From positions 12,364,001 to 12,428,000 of the forward strand of contig JALIGW010000013.1 of assembly GCA_023053685.1 (NCBI GenBank): a DNA stretch of 64,000 bases, written 5' to 3'. Below, piece after piece: positions 11,898 through 22,602 of this stretch. This DNA is from Diadophis punctatus similis (Eukaryota > Chordata > Lepidosauria > Squamata > Dipsadidae). The position numbers and the translations under genes were made by a program. Numbering within the stretch: position 1 is the first letter of the stretch; every line of letters begins with the position of its first letter. The notes under the pieces were generated by a model. The model worked only from the letters and a program-made list of their open reading frames with translations, ran no database searches and was not told where the DNA came from.

Positions 11898-11963
11898 ATG
11901 TTTGGAAACTGGACCTTTGGAACACTGGTGTTCACTGTATTGGTATTCACCGTTACATTAAAG
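11898..11963 (+). CDS. ATP11A: ATP11A exon (start of M8)
   Basis: This 66-nt, phase-0 exon encodes 22 residues. It begins MFGNWTFGTLVFTVLVFTVT and ends LK, the M8 region conserved in ATP11 proteins (FGNWTFGTxVFTVxVFTVTLK). NWT is a conserved potential glycosylation sequon on the exoplasmic side. The acceptor (tgaatag) has a weak pyrimidine tract; the donor is aag|gtatga. Confidence 0.95.
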
Positions 11964-12746
11964 GTATGATTTTCTAAAACATCAAAATGACATTCTTATA
12001 ATCCAAATGATTTGGATGTTACTAAAGAAAAAGGAATGTCTCAACGAAAACAAAATAAAAGTTTATAAAGATATTCATGCCATGCAAAAGGTAATAAAAA
12101 GAGATTTTTCCCTCATAAACTAAAAGCTGTGGCATTCTGTCAGAACTCTCTGATTACTTAGTCCTTTAAGAAGATGAACTTTTAGAAATCATTGGTAGTG
12201 ATGTTGATCATAATGAGACTTGTGATTCAAAGAAATTTTAAAAAGAGCCTGTAAAATTAATTACATAAAGTGCCTCATCTTATCATCCCATTATATAAAG
12301 AAGTTCTAAGAACCGTTCTGTATTTGGCTTCCAATTAGATTTGAATGCTTGTAGCTTTTAGAAGAAACTATCAATAGCCATCTCAGTGGTAAATAAAGAA
12401 TAATTTTACAATTGAAGCTTCTGAGGAATATGACATAGAGAAAGATGAGAAAGAAAGTATATTTTTGGCTTGTGAAGAAATAGATCCAATGTGAAAATGA
12501 AAAAGAAAATTACATGGTATGAAAACAGAAAATGTAGGGGGTGAAATAGTCTGATAAATGCTGATTAAAAACTGCAACTATTATTATTTGGGAGTACATT
12601 TCAGCACTTTGGTTTAATCAGCTAAGTATAAATTGCTAAAAAATCCAGGATTCAACATGTTAAGGCTATCGTAAAGCAAATAAATATTTATATAGTCTCC
12701 TTTCCTATAAATCCTGAAATATTGATAGTAATATCTTTCTATACAG

Positions 12747-12850
12747 CTTGCACTGGATACTCACTATTGGACATGGATCAACCACTTTGTGATATGGGGA
12801 TCACTACTTTTCTACATTGTCTTTTCTCTTCTCTGGGGAGGGATCATTTG
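12747..12850 (+). CDS. ATP11A: ATP11A exon (end of M8, M9)
   Basis: The 104-nt exon encodes [20 protein letters not shown] and then [14 protein letters not shown], ending inside a Trp codon (tg|g). The [20 protein letters not shown] block is diagnostic of the ATP11 subfamily, and the THYWTW wording is closest to ATP11A. The acceptor is atacag and the donor ttg|gtaaga. The phase-2 end matches the next exon. Confidence 0.96.
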
Positions 12851-13249
12851 GTAAGAATCATTGTGAACCTATATTTAAATCCCTTTGTCTGTTGCATGTA
12901 AAAGTTAAGACATCCAGAATCACATTGTGTATCTAGGCCCCCATAGCCTCCGGACTATGGAACAGAACCTCTATGGCATTTTTTAGATGACCGGGGGTAG
13001 AGATATAAAACTGAGTATCATTATCATACTCAGTTGATGCCTCATCCCACACTATTGGATGACCTTTTCCACTGGTTTCACCTTAAACAGGAGTGGAGAA
13101 AGCACCAAATCCTGAGGTAATAGAATGTCTGTGTGCAATTATTTACATTCAGCTAGTGTTTGTATCTTTGTGGATGCGTGTGTGTGTGTACACATATACA
13201 AAATTAGTTCCTAATTGCTTCTACTCCCTTTTCTTGTTATTTTTCTAGG

Positions 13250-13346
13250 CTCTAAAATAATCCAGCCAGCTTTCATGCCTAAGGAAGGATTAGAATTCTC
13301 TTAGTTTCTAGACCGGTAACTTAACCACTAAACGAAATTGGCTCTC
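13250..13346 (-). repeat. Sauria-type SINE head fragment
   Basis: On the minus strand it reads gagagccaatttcgtttagt, then ggttaagttaccggtctagaa and a decayed B-box region with ccttaggcatgaaagctggc. This is the tRNA-like head also seen at 4163-4386, truncated before the BovB-like tail. Confidence 0.65.
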
Positions 13347-13620
13347 CAAAGTTGCTTGCAAAATATTTTTTCTCCTAGCTTGGGGAAGGCTGCACTGCCA
13401 ATGTAAATATGTATATTAAAGAGACAGGTTAATAGAAAATACTGTCATTTTAGCTATTTATCTCCAGAACACTAAAATCCAGTGAAAACATAGTGTTTTG
13501 ATCTAACCAGTCTAGGAATGTGGACATGGGATATAATAATAAAAACAAGCATTATATAATAATAAAAACATGCACTCTATTGCTTTAATTCATGACAGTA
13601 TTTTACTCTTCATCCAATAG

Positions 13621-13786
13621 GCCATTTCTCAACTATCAGAGGATGTACTACGTATTCCTGCAGATGCTATCTACTGGTCCTGCATGGCTGGGCATTATTA
13701 TGCTTATAATTGTTAGTCTTCTTCCAGATGTCCTCAAAAAGGTTCTGTGCCAGCAGATATGGCCCACAGCAACAGAAAGAATTCAG
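13621..13786 (+). CDS. ATP11A: ATP11A exon (M10 and cytoplasmic tail start)
   Basis: The 166-nt exon completes the split Trp codon and encodes 55 residues. It starts PFLNYQRMYYVFLQMLSTGP, continues through the M10 helix (AWLGIIMLIIVSLLPDVL) and ends WPTATERIQ. This matches ATP11A in particular (WPFLNYQRMYYVF, LLPDVLKKVLC, WPTATERVQ-type ending) and not ATP11B or ATP11C, which have KQQRMYFVF here. The acceptor is ccaatag and the donor cag|gtaaaa, phase 0, which is the branching point for alternative C-termini. Confidence 0.97.
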
Positions 13787-15636
13787 GTAAAAATTTAGCT
13801 GTCTTATTTTTACAGAAAATATCTATCTAAATATCTCTGATTTTATTGCTTACATTTTTATTGAATCAATTAATAAAATACTGAGAATACAGTAAATTAT
13901 TGTAATATTTTACATAGTAGTTTATTTTATGTGTGATTGGAATATAATGTATCTGTTTGGAAAAAGAAAAAAATGACAAAAACAACAATAAACAAATCAC
14001 ATAATTTGAGCGGATATATAAATTTCTAATCTTAAGAAGAGATATAAAATTGTAAAAATCCATACCCAATATTTATATCAAAAACCTGTATAAATAGATA
14101 TAACTTACTAGCATAGGAATTACATTGTTATACTGTATTCCATAGTCTTGTTACATGGAGACCACATGTGAACAAAACAAACTTTAAAAGATTCTTCAAA
14201 GAGTTTTTCTACTATTTCTTATTTTTTAAACTACTATTGGTCCAAAGAAAGATGCATCTTAGTTTTGCTACAGTCAGTTTGGCAGCTTAAAAAAATAGCA
14301 TATATTTATTTGTTTCCAAGGAAAATGGATAATAAAATTACATTATTATTAATGATTAAAGACTATTGTATAATTTTCAGTTTTCTCAAAATATTAAAAT
14401 GATTAAATTGCCATTACCATTACATATATGTACCAATGGAATTAAAATCCTTCCAGCACAGATTAGAAAGATTATATTTAATGTCATGCAATTTAAAAGG
14501 ATATAATAACATATTATTTTGATATTATATTCAGTTTTCTGCCAATTATATCCAAATGTTTACATAGATTTACTTTGCTTGCCAGGAAGTAAGCTAGAGA
14601 CTATATCTTTATGCATTCACATTCTATAAAAAAAAATTCCATTTTGGTTCCTTACTATAATTGTGTAAACCAACTTCTTTCTAACTATTCAAACAGATTG
14701 TCTCCATAGACATGCCCACACCTGCAGAGTTTAATGTATGATGGGTTGAATGGTTTTGACATCAGTGTATCATAACTTCAAAAGATAGAAGTTATCACTG
14801 CAGTCAAAGGCATTGTACCCAAAATAAAAAATCTAATTCTTTCTTAAATCCTTTACCTTTAAATCTTACCCTTTAAAAATCAAATCTGCTCTAACCTTCA
14901 GATATCTATAATGTGGTATGCCAAATTAGGATAAAAGCAATTACTGCTTCTAATGTTTTATCTAACCTCCAATAAATACTTCAGAGCAATGCATTCCAAA
15001 ACAGGGTCACATATTATTCTCTCTTCCCTTTCCTATATGCTGTTGAAATTCTCAAGCAAGCATTTATCTTGGATTTTGTGGAATAACTATGCAGACCACA
15101 GGTAACTGAGCAGGTTTCCAACAAACCCTCACCAGTCTGCACCAATCAGAAACCACCTTGGCCAAAGGCCAATCAGAAGTCAGGATACCTGGCTATAAAG
15201 TCCCTGGTCCGTTGCCCGTGGTCTGCTTAGCAATTACTTTGTTTTTGAAAATGCCAGCCACAGATGCTGGGAAAACACCAGGAAATCTGTTCTCATGGTC
15301 ACTAAACCCTAAAGCCTAATATTGTGAAGAAATCCTCCAAATAATAAAGCACAGTGAAGTACAAAGCATGATGTTCAACATCCAAGTTTCCAGTCATTCT
15401 GAAATATCATAAGCGGGAGGAGACAGGAAGGGAAAGGCTAAACCAGACATTTTGATCTCAAAATCTGACATCAAATTTATTCGCATTTATATACTTTTCC
15501 ATGCATTTAATGACATGGTAATTTCTCTAAATAGTCTGACTTGGATGAAAAGAAACTGACATTCAGTTTGCCAAAGCAATACAAAAATATACTTTGACTC
15601 TTGTTTTTTCAGTTAAGATCAATGTATCCAGTAGGA

Positions 15637-16249
15637 CAGTGGTTCCCAACCTTTCTAATGCCGCGACCCCTTAATATAGTTCCTCATGTTGTGGTGACCC
15701 CCAACCATAAAATTATTTTCGTTGCTACTTCATAACTGTAATTTTGCTACTGTTATGAATCGTAATGTAAATATCTAATATGCAGGATGTATTTTCATTG
15801 TTACAAATTGAACATAATTAAAACATAGCGATTAATCACAAAAACAATATGTAATTATGCCAGATCAGAAATTCTCGGGCCAGTCTTTGCAAGAGCACAA
15901 GGAATATCATCTTCCACAACAAGTCTACTTCTGTATTTTGACTTGATAACCAACAAGTGTACAGCAATATTTCTCAATCTCAGCAACTTTTAAGGTGCCT
16001 GGACTTCAACTCCCAGAATTGAGAGCAAAGCTGGCCCCTTAGCTGATGCTGCCAAAGCTCGGCCGCCAGGCGTCACAAATGCCTCTCACGAATGGCACCT
16101 CTCCCGACCAATCGGAGGGCTCGGGCGAGTTGAGTCGATATGGCCAGGCTTGTGGCAGTGGGGGGGGGAGCTGAGGATGCCGGGGCGACCCCTGGGAAAT
16201 GGTCATTTGACCCCCAAAGGGGTCCCGACCCCCAGGTTGGGAACCACTG
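15637..16249. mobile_element. SPIN-like hAT element (613 bp)
   Basis: The ends cagtggttcccaacctttct and aggttgggaaccactg are inverted repeats, and a perfect 8-bp duplication, cagtagga, flanks it (15629-15636, 16250-16257). The first 230 bp (gccgcgacccctt, cctcatgttgtggtgacccc, cataactgtaattttgctac, gttatgaatcgtaatgtaaa) match my memory of the SPIN (SPace INvader) hAT family. That family is known for horizontal transfer among tetrapods. The middle from about 15860 differs from a typical short SPIN copy and contains a fragment like the palindromic hAT MITE (15963-16021) and a GC-rich block. Confidence 0.85.
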
Positions 16250-18441
16250 CAGTAGGATAACCTATTTTTTAAATGTAATATAATTCACCTATGTTGATAT
16301 TTCAAATAGATAAACCTATATGACTAAATTTAAATAAATGGCCTTATCTTCTAATTGCTGCTTAGAGATTATTTTTAGGACATTATGTGGAAAAAAATAA
16401 AATCACAGTATGCTATATAAATTGCATTGTATTAAATAATCTGAATGGCCTATGGTAGTAGCCATTATCGAACTGAAACAGAGTTCCAGGACAAGGAATT
16501 AAATGTGTAGTAATACAGTAATAGTAAGTAGTAGAAGCAAGAACTGGCTTGTAGCATGTCACACTTGTCTAAAGAACTATTGAATGCAGTGGTATAGTTG
16601 AGTCATCGTGTATAGGATTACAGTAATAATGAGGATGTTGTACTATGTTCATAAAAGTATCTGGTGTACAAGTTTGAGGGACTTCTCTGTGATTTGAATG
16701 TGCACCTTTCTATATGCATTACATTGTCAATGTTTCTTTGTAAGCCTTTGGGATTTAATCAGATTTATTCCTTGTGTTTCTTCTTTTCCCACTCTCAATA
16801 CACTCCTGTCTTCCATACTGCTTTTCCTAAATAACTGCTACCTTGCTTTAAACTAAAAATGATGTGCACGGGTACTACCATCAATCTTCTTGGGAAATCA
16901 GACTAAACACCAGTGCCTTTCTGTTGAGCAGTCTACCATCTTTATGCTTTCTCAGACTTCAAGCAGTCTAAGTTTCTAATGGAGCAAAAGGTGATTTTTT
17001 TACTGCCTTTCTGCATGTGTAGTCATATCATTGAGAGGACGTTAGAAAGGGCGTTCAGAATCGCAACATATCAATCATAATTCATCTCTTCAATGGAACA
17101 TTAAACAACAATTACAATATTTTTATAGATTTTTTTCTTTGCATTTCCAAGTGAACAATATATGTATGCATGTATTCCTTATCATTGTTTGTATATAAAT
17201 AATACAATAGAATATCCCTGTCATGTTTATTCTTTAGTAATTTAAGTAGTAACAACAATTGCTAAGCATAGATGTGATGGGAATTCCTGAATGCCATTGT
17301 TCATTTGTAATCATGAACCATGATTGCCATTATATGAACATGTCTGCCTAAATCTATGGATTCAAATCGTTTCATTTGAAAACGATTCAAAATGTTTTGG
17401 CTCTTGTATGAGGGTAGCATCTCTCTGCTATTTATTGAAGAATCTAGGGTTTTTTCCCCCAGACTTCTAGGTGTTTTGGGCATGGGAGAAGATGCTATTG
17501 TCTTAAGAAACCTTCTTATTAAAATTAATGTGAATCTTATAGCAGGAATGCCTTTTTGAAATTAGTGTAAAAGTCATAGAAAAATTGGGTCCCTTCAATG
17601 GATAACAGAGAGGTGCCATGCTGAAGTTCACCCAAAGTTACAAATACTGGTGCCAAATCATTTTCAAAGTATGGTCAGAACTATTATGTTTCTTTGCATA
17701 CCAGCGTGTCATCTTTCCCAATTTGATGAAACTAGCATCTTTTTTTCTAAACACAAGCTAAACTTTTATCTAATCTCTATACTTGATGTTTTGCCTGTAT
17801 TTCATACAGAGATTTATTTATTCTTTCGCTTTTCAGTTTCCATTTTGATAGTACAAGTCTGATCTTTTTTTCCAAGTTCTTTACAGTCTTTATGTTGCTC
17901 TGCTTGTCACGTCTGAGTGGTAAGCAAGAACATTTATTCTTAACATCTAAACTTGAAGGAGGAAGATTGACCCTTTATTTTTTTCTTTCTCTCTTTCTTT
18001 TGCTGTTTTGTTTCCATGGCTTAATAAAGCGTGTATGACAAACTGCATTGGGCTATTAAATCAATGAAACTGCAAAAGCTTTGGAGGAATCTTTTTCTTT
18101 TGGTAAATTATTAGCCAAATCCAATTTCCTATGATAATTCTAGACTATTACATAAAGCTAATTAGAATTTATTCTAACTTGTATCTTTTTCTGACAATTA
18201 TACATTTATTTAATTTATCCTGCTATATGTAATTATTCTGGTTTTACAAGATGGGTATTAATGTGCCTTCATTTCTACTTAACATTTTTCTTGCTTCAAA
18301 CATTAGTATTTTGCTGTAAGCAAAATATTATTCCTTTAATTCAAATTTTCTTTTTGATTAAAATAGCAGTAAAAAGCAAGCATTAAATCTGAAAATAAAA
18401 GTCAGATTTGGAGTTCTGAATAGGATATAAAGCTATAACTA

Positions 18442-18935
18442 CCGTATTTTTTGGAGTATAAGACGCACCAGAGTATAAGACGCACCTTAGTTTTTGGGGA
18501 GGAAAATAGGGGGGGGGAATCTGCCTACCAGGTATTCATCTGGCTAGCGTCCTTAGTCTGGTCAGCTTCGGCACATTATTTTATCCCCTGGTTAGGACTT
18601 AAAAAAACCTTCTTCGGAGAGAGTAACAATGAAAGAGCCTGCAAGCCAGTAAGAGCTGGGAAGATCGTTAGCACCTGGTTAGGGCTAGAAAAAAACTTAT
18701 TCGGAGCAAGTAGAGCAATGAAAAAAACCCTGCAAAGACTTGGGGCTGGAAAAACATTCTTCGGAGAGAGTAACAATGAAAAAGCCTGCAAGGTAAGAGC
18801 TGGGAAGATGGTTAGCACCTAGTTAGGGCTGGAAAAAAAGCTTTGAAAAAGCTACATTCAGAGTATAAGATGCACCCAAATTTTCAGCCACTTTTAGGGA
18901 GGAAAAAGGTGCGTCTTATACTCCGAAAAATACGG
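18442..18935 (+). mobile_element. CCGTATTTTT-ended DNA element, copy 1
   Basis: The ends ccgtattttttggagtataa and ctccgaaaaatacgg are inverted repeats, with TA on each side. The body repeats a unit of roughly 80-130 bp (gagagtaacaatgaaagagc, gtaagagctgggaagat, gttagcacctggttagggct) that recurs inside the element. The open frame of 123 codons is a by-product. The superfamily is not assigned. Confidence 0.85.
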
Positions 18936-19439
18936 TACTTTTCTGCATGTGGCCTACGGGTGTCTTCATTCTATCTTTTGCATGATCGTGTAAGGTATTA
19001 TCTTTCCATTTAAAAGTATCACAGGTCTTTCCAGAAATAAAGTCTCAGTTGCAAAGGGAACCAATGCATAGGATCACAATTTTTAGTCAGACCTAATTTC
19101 AGCAGGAACAGTGAAAGATAATGCTGAAGTCACTATTATTTGAACACAGATCAGTTACTATCTTCTGAAGTTCATGACTAATATCCACTACCAATGTAAA
19201 ACTAGAAAATAAAAAAATATAAAACCATTTTATGAAAGAATATAAAGCCACTGAATTCTAACTATGATAAAAGAGTTATTTCTTTACATTTTTTCTCAAC
19301 CTGTCAGGTTTTTATTAGCAGGATTTAAAAAATTTTTTTACGTATATGAGCTATCCTAACATGATTATTTACATGTTCCTCTTAAGATGTTCATATTGGA
19401 CCTATTGTATAGTTTCAGTGTTTTTCCTCATCCTTGCAG

Positions 19440-19529
19440 AGGAGTTTGAAACATAAATCAACTCTAAATACTTTGATGAACAACGATGACCCACTCCTTG
19501 GAGGAACCCTTTCTGCTTCCGAGACATAA
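19440..19529 (+). CDS. ATP11A: Candidate alternative terminal exon of ATP11A
   Basis: After a strong acceptor (tttttcctcatccttgcag) a phase-0 frame of 29 codons ends in TAA. It begins RSLKHKSTLNTLMNNDDPLL and finishes GGTLSASET. Spliced from the exon at 13621, it would give a short tail in place of the one from 21975. The DDPLL sequence fits a DXXLL dileucine-type sorting motif; dileucine-type signals in alternative tails are known to govern trafficking of the related ATP11C. Polyadenylation could use AATAAA at 20975-20980. An open frame of this length can occur by chance, so transcript evidence would decide. Confidence 0.48.
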   Translation, partial: RSLKHKSTLNTLMNNDDPLLGGTLSASET

Positions 19530-21152
19530 TTAGATCCCTGATAGTTAACAGCATTGACCGTGGTACCATTAGGTAATTTCTACTAGTGTGCTGTGATATT
19601 TTCAAAGAAAAAGCCATTTCCTCCAGAGTTTTTGCTGTATTTTCCCAGTTTAAGTCTGATTCTTCTATTCTGAGTATTATAGTCTGTTTTTGATTAGTTC
19701 ACCATACAGGTAAGTTTTTGATAATAGAATGTTGTGTGTGGGAGCATGTATGTGCATGCATTCTGTAAAAAAATAGAATTTAAAAAGCAATCTAATTTGT
19801 TTTATTTTTTTCACTGATTTTAGTTAAGTTGCATGCACAATTGCAGTTTAATTAAATATGGTATTCAAACAACTATGTGTAAGATGAGTCAAAAAACATT
19901 TTCCCAAGTATTTTGTATAAAACTTCCATATATAATGAATGATGCCAATCTGTAACATTGCCTGTACCTAACATGATGAAACAAGTCTCAAAGGTACCAA
20001 TATTTATCTTAAATCTCCAAACATGTACAGTATATAAGCTAAAACTACAGACTTCAAAGCACTTGGATGGAAATTACATGTACACAGGAGTATGCAGTTC
20101 AGAATCAATTTCTCTAAGAAATATTTTCACACATTATAAATGAGGAACAAGGAACAGAGGTACAATTTCACATATGTTGTTGCATAGATTATAATGTGCA
20201 AAGAAGCCCTTGGAAAGTTAAACATATCCAGGGTTGTGTGAAACATTCAGAAGAAAATTTCCCAAAGGGAATTAGCATGAATGAAGCAGTTCTTCCTGTT
20301 GCTTTAAAGCAGCTGTATCTTCTTGGAAGTCTTGCATAGCTTCCTCATCAGCTGTCACCAACTGTTCACATACAGATAATCCCGCCTTTTGGAATACTAT
20401 GAAGGCAAAGCAATTGTGCATGTTCTTTGCCCTTAGATAGTCAGGAACAGCTGCTGAAACTTTCCCCAGCATGCTTTGTGAATCAGCCTTCAGATATTTG
20501 TGCAACCTTAAACATTTCCTTGTAAATTAGGGATGGAGATAACTTGAAGTGCCTTAGTAGCCCAAAACAGAGTTTCTAAAATGACCTGACCTTATTCTTT
20601 TCCATTCAAAAATAGTCTAATCTAGTTTGATATCTGAAGCTGGAAAATCAGATTTGGAAAAAATATCCCACAGCACAAGGAAAAAAATGCAACGTTTTTG
20701 TTTTTTAGCGTTATAAGATAAAATATGCAGAAAAGCTAAATTATCAGAGAATAGGCATGCCAATTTTTTCATTTTGAAAAAGTATATTTTGAGATAGAAT
20801 ATACAGTAGAAACATCCATATAGCCTATCTGATGGTCAAAATCCATTCAAAATTAGTTTGGGGGAGCGTCATTCCACAGAATGAATATATGTAAGATGTT
20901 CCTCAATTCAATAAAACTGGTTATCATTTGAGGAAACCGTTTAAGTTAAGTGATTAATTTGTGTTTTCTATAAAATAAATCTGTCACTGGCAATCCACTG
21001 TAGCTCATAAAACTTTGTCACATTGCTCAGAAAGGAGATGGGAACAATCGGATGGAAGAAATGCTAAAAACAAAGATTATTTTTCAGATTGTAATAAGGG
21101 CAACTGCTAGTCATATGATGATAAAAATCACTCTGGTTTTGGCCACTGGATC

Positions 21153-21319
21153 CAGCGATGGGTTGCTCCCAGTTTGGCCCAGTTCTGTGAACTAGTAGCG
21201 CCGGCGGCGGGAGGCTCCGCCAATCTGCCTGGGATGCTTTTGCGCATAAGCTTCTGCGCATGCACATAAGTGTTGCGCATGTGCAAACCGGTAGCGAAAG
21301 TTTTTAGAACCCACTACTG
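21153..21319. mobile_element. hAT MITE (167 bp)
   Basis: The ends cagcgatgggttgctccc and ttagaacccactactg are imperfect inverted repeats. Target copies actggatc (21145-21152) and actggata (21320-21327) agree at seven of eight bases. The right half (gcgcatgtgcaaaccggtagcg) is shared with the longer element at 49242-49628. Confidence 0.8.
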
Positions 21320-21974
21320 ACTGGATACCTCTACCCACCATGATGCTTTATACAAAGGATAACATTTGAGGGAGATACAATTCCTGTAGTTTTGCTCCTT
21401 GAACCCCAAAGTTGCAGGAAAACACAAATTAAGGCTTTGTGACTCCTGAGGAAATGAATTTCTATTCTCAGTCTTTCAGGATTGCGACCAAATCTGGTAC
21501 CACTGTAACAGGTAGAACTTAGAGCACTGTTTGCCAACCCTGGCTTTTTCCTTCATATCCAGAATTTTCTAACCATGGCTCAAAAATCAGGAGGTTTTGC
21601 CTACGTAGTTTTGGCTATAGGAGGGGCAAGTTAATTCTTACATGAAAATATCCACATAATTATTCTCTTTTAAAATTGAAGAAAACTATCTGCAATTTCA
21701 GTCATTTCAAAGTATAGGGTCATGTAAGACACAGTATAAAAAGCAGCTCCTAGCTGAGGATTTTCTTATTCCCATCATCCACATAAATATTAATGCCACA
21801 TAAAATGAACTGAAATTGCTCCCTCATTCCCACTGTCTTGACTCTAGTATAATCAAACAGCTGTCCAAGGTTAATTCTGTAGCCATTTGGCCATATTATC
21901 ACTTTTAGATAGTAGTACTTAATTTCAGTTGTGACTATTAAAATATATATCTATTTGTTTTGATTTTTTGGCAG

Positions 21975-22238
21975 AAAACATCAGACCATGATCAGGACCC
22001 TATTTCAGAATTCACACCTCTTGCCTCTTTGAAGAGACCAAAATATCGAAGTAATGAATGCAAGAAGTCCTCAGCAAAAAGGTCTTGTTCTCATTCTAAA
22101 AAAACAATGTTCACACGCTGGCAAAACTATGATTATTCAATGCTCCCATCTATCTTTGTTTACTCCAACTATTCCAAGCGTTGCAATTCCAGCACACAGT
22201 ACTACCACCAAAGTGCAGGTTTTGAAACATCTCTGTGA
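21975..22238 (+). CDS. ATP11A: ATP11A terminal coding exon (long C-tail)
   Basis: A phase-0 exon after ttttttggcag encodes 87 residues and a TGA stop. It begins KTSDHDQDPISEFTPLASLK and is then rich in Ser, Lys and Tyr. The SEFTPLASL block is also present in a mammalian ATP11A C-terminal isoform, which supports the assignment. The remainder is poorly conserved, as expected for the cytoplasmic regulatory tail. It follows the exon at 13621 after an intron of 8.2 kb. The 3' UTR begins at once after the stop. Confidence 0.88.
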   Translation, partial: KTSDHDQDPISEFTPLASLKRPKYRSNECKKSSAKRSCSHSKKTMFTRWQNYDYSMLPSIFVYSNYSKRCNSSTQYYHQSAGFETSL

Positions 22239-22360
22239 CAGATCACCAACTCAAGCCTTTAAGAACTACAGCAGCTCCCACCCCAGCTCACCTGCAAAGG
22301 ACCATTTAAGAACCGAACCAGAAATCGTGACTTTTGCTGCCACTTGTAAGATCCTGTAAG

Positions 22361-22602
22361 AGGAGCTGAGATAGCGCAGTGGTTAAAAGCAGCATTGCGA
22401 CCTTCAGCTGATTGCTAGTTCAGCAGTTCAGCTGTTCAAATCTCACTAGGCTCAAGGTTGACTCAGCCTTCCATCCTTCCGAGGTGGGTAAAATGAGGAC
22501 CCAGATTGTTGGGGGCAATATGCTGAACTCTGTAAACCGCTTAGAGAGGGCTGTAAAGCACTATGAAGCGGTATATAAGTCTAAGTGCTATTGCTAAGTG
22601 CT
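22361..22602 (+). repeat. tRNA-derived SINE (snake family A), complete
   Basis: The tRNA-like head (gagatagcgcagtggttaaaagc, B-box-like gttcaaatctc) is followed by the family body (aaggttgactcagccttcca, cagattgttgggggcaatat, gtaaaccgcttagagagg) and a tail, gtatataagtctaagtgcta. Near-matching flanks, atcctgtaag and atcctgacaag, suggest a target duplication. It lies in the predicted ATP11A 3' UTR in sense orientation. Confidence 0.85.

Larger units (their letters stand above)
13787..21974 (+). other. ATP11A: ATP11A intron
   Basis: This is a long AT-rich intron. It carries a SPIN-like hAT element (15637-16249), a CCGTATTTTT-ended element (18442-18935), a candidate alternative terminal exon (19440-19529) and a hAT MITE (21153-21319). 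Other stretches, for example 13800-15600 and 16260-18440, show no recognisable features beyond AT-rich sequence. Confidence 0.8.

Noticed and set aside
18451..18822. A 123-codon frame on the + strand and an 80-codon frame on the minus strand
   Set aside because: Both lie entirely within a CCGTATTTTT-ended repeat whose other copies have different frames.
22054..22359. A second frame (101 codons) overlapping the ATP11A terminal exon
   Set aside because: It is a shadow of the phase-0 frame that carries the conserved EFTPLASL block.
22380..22440. Possible true tRNA gene because of A-box and B-box text
   Set aside because: The tRNA-like head does not fold into a full cloverleaf by eye, lacks a terminator after the acceptor stem and continues into a SINE body shared with several other copies.
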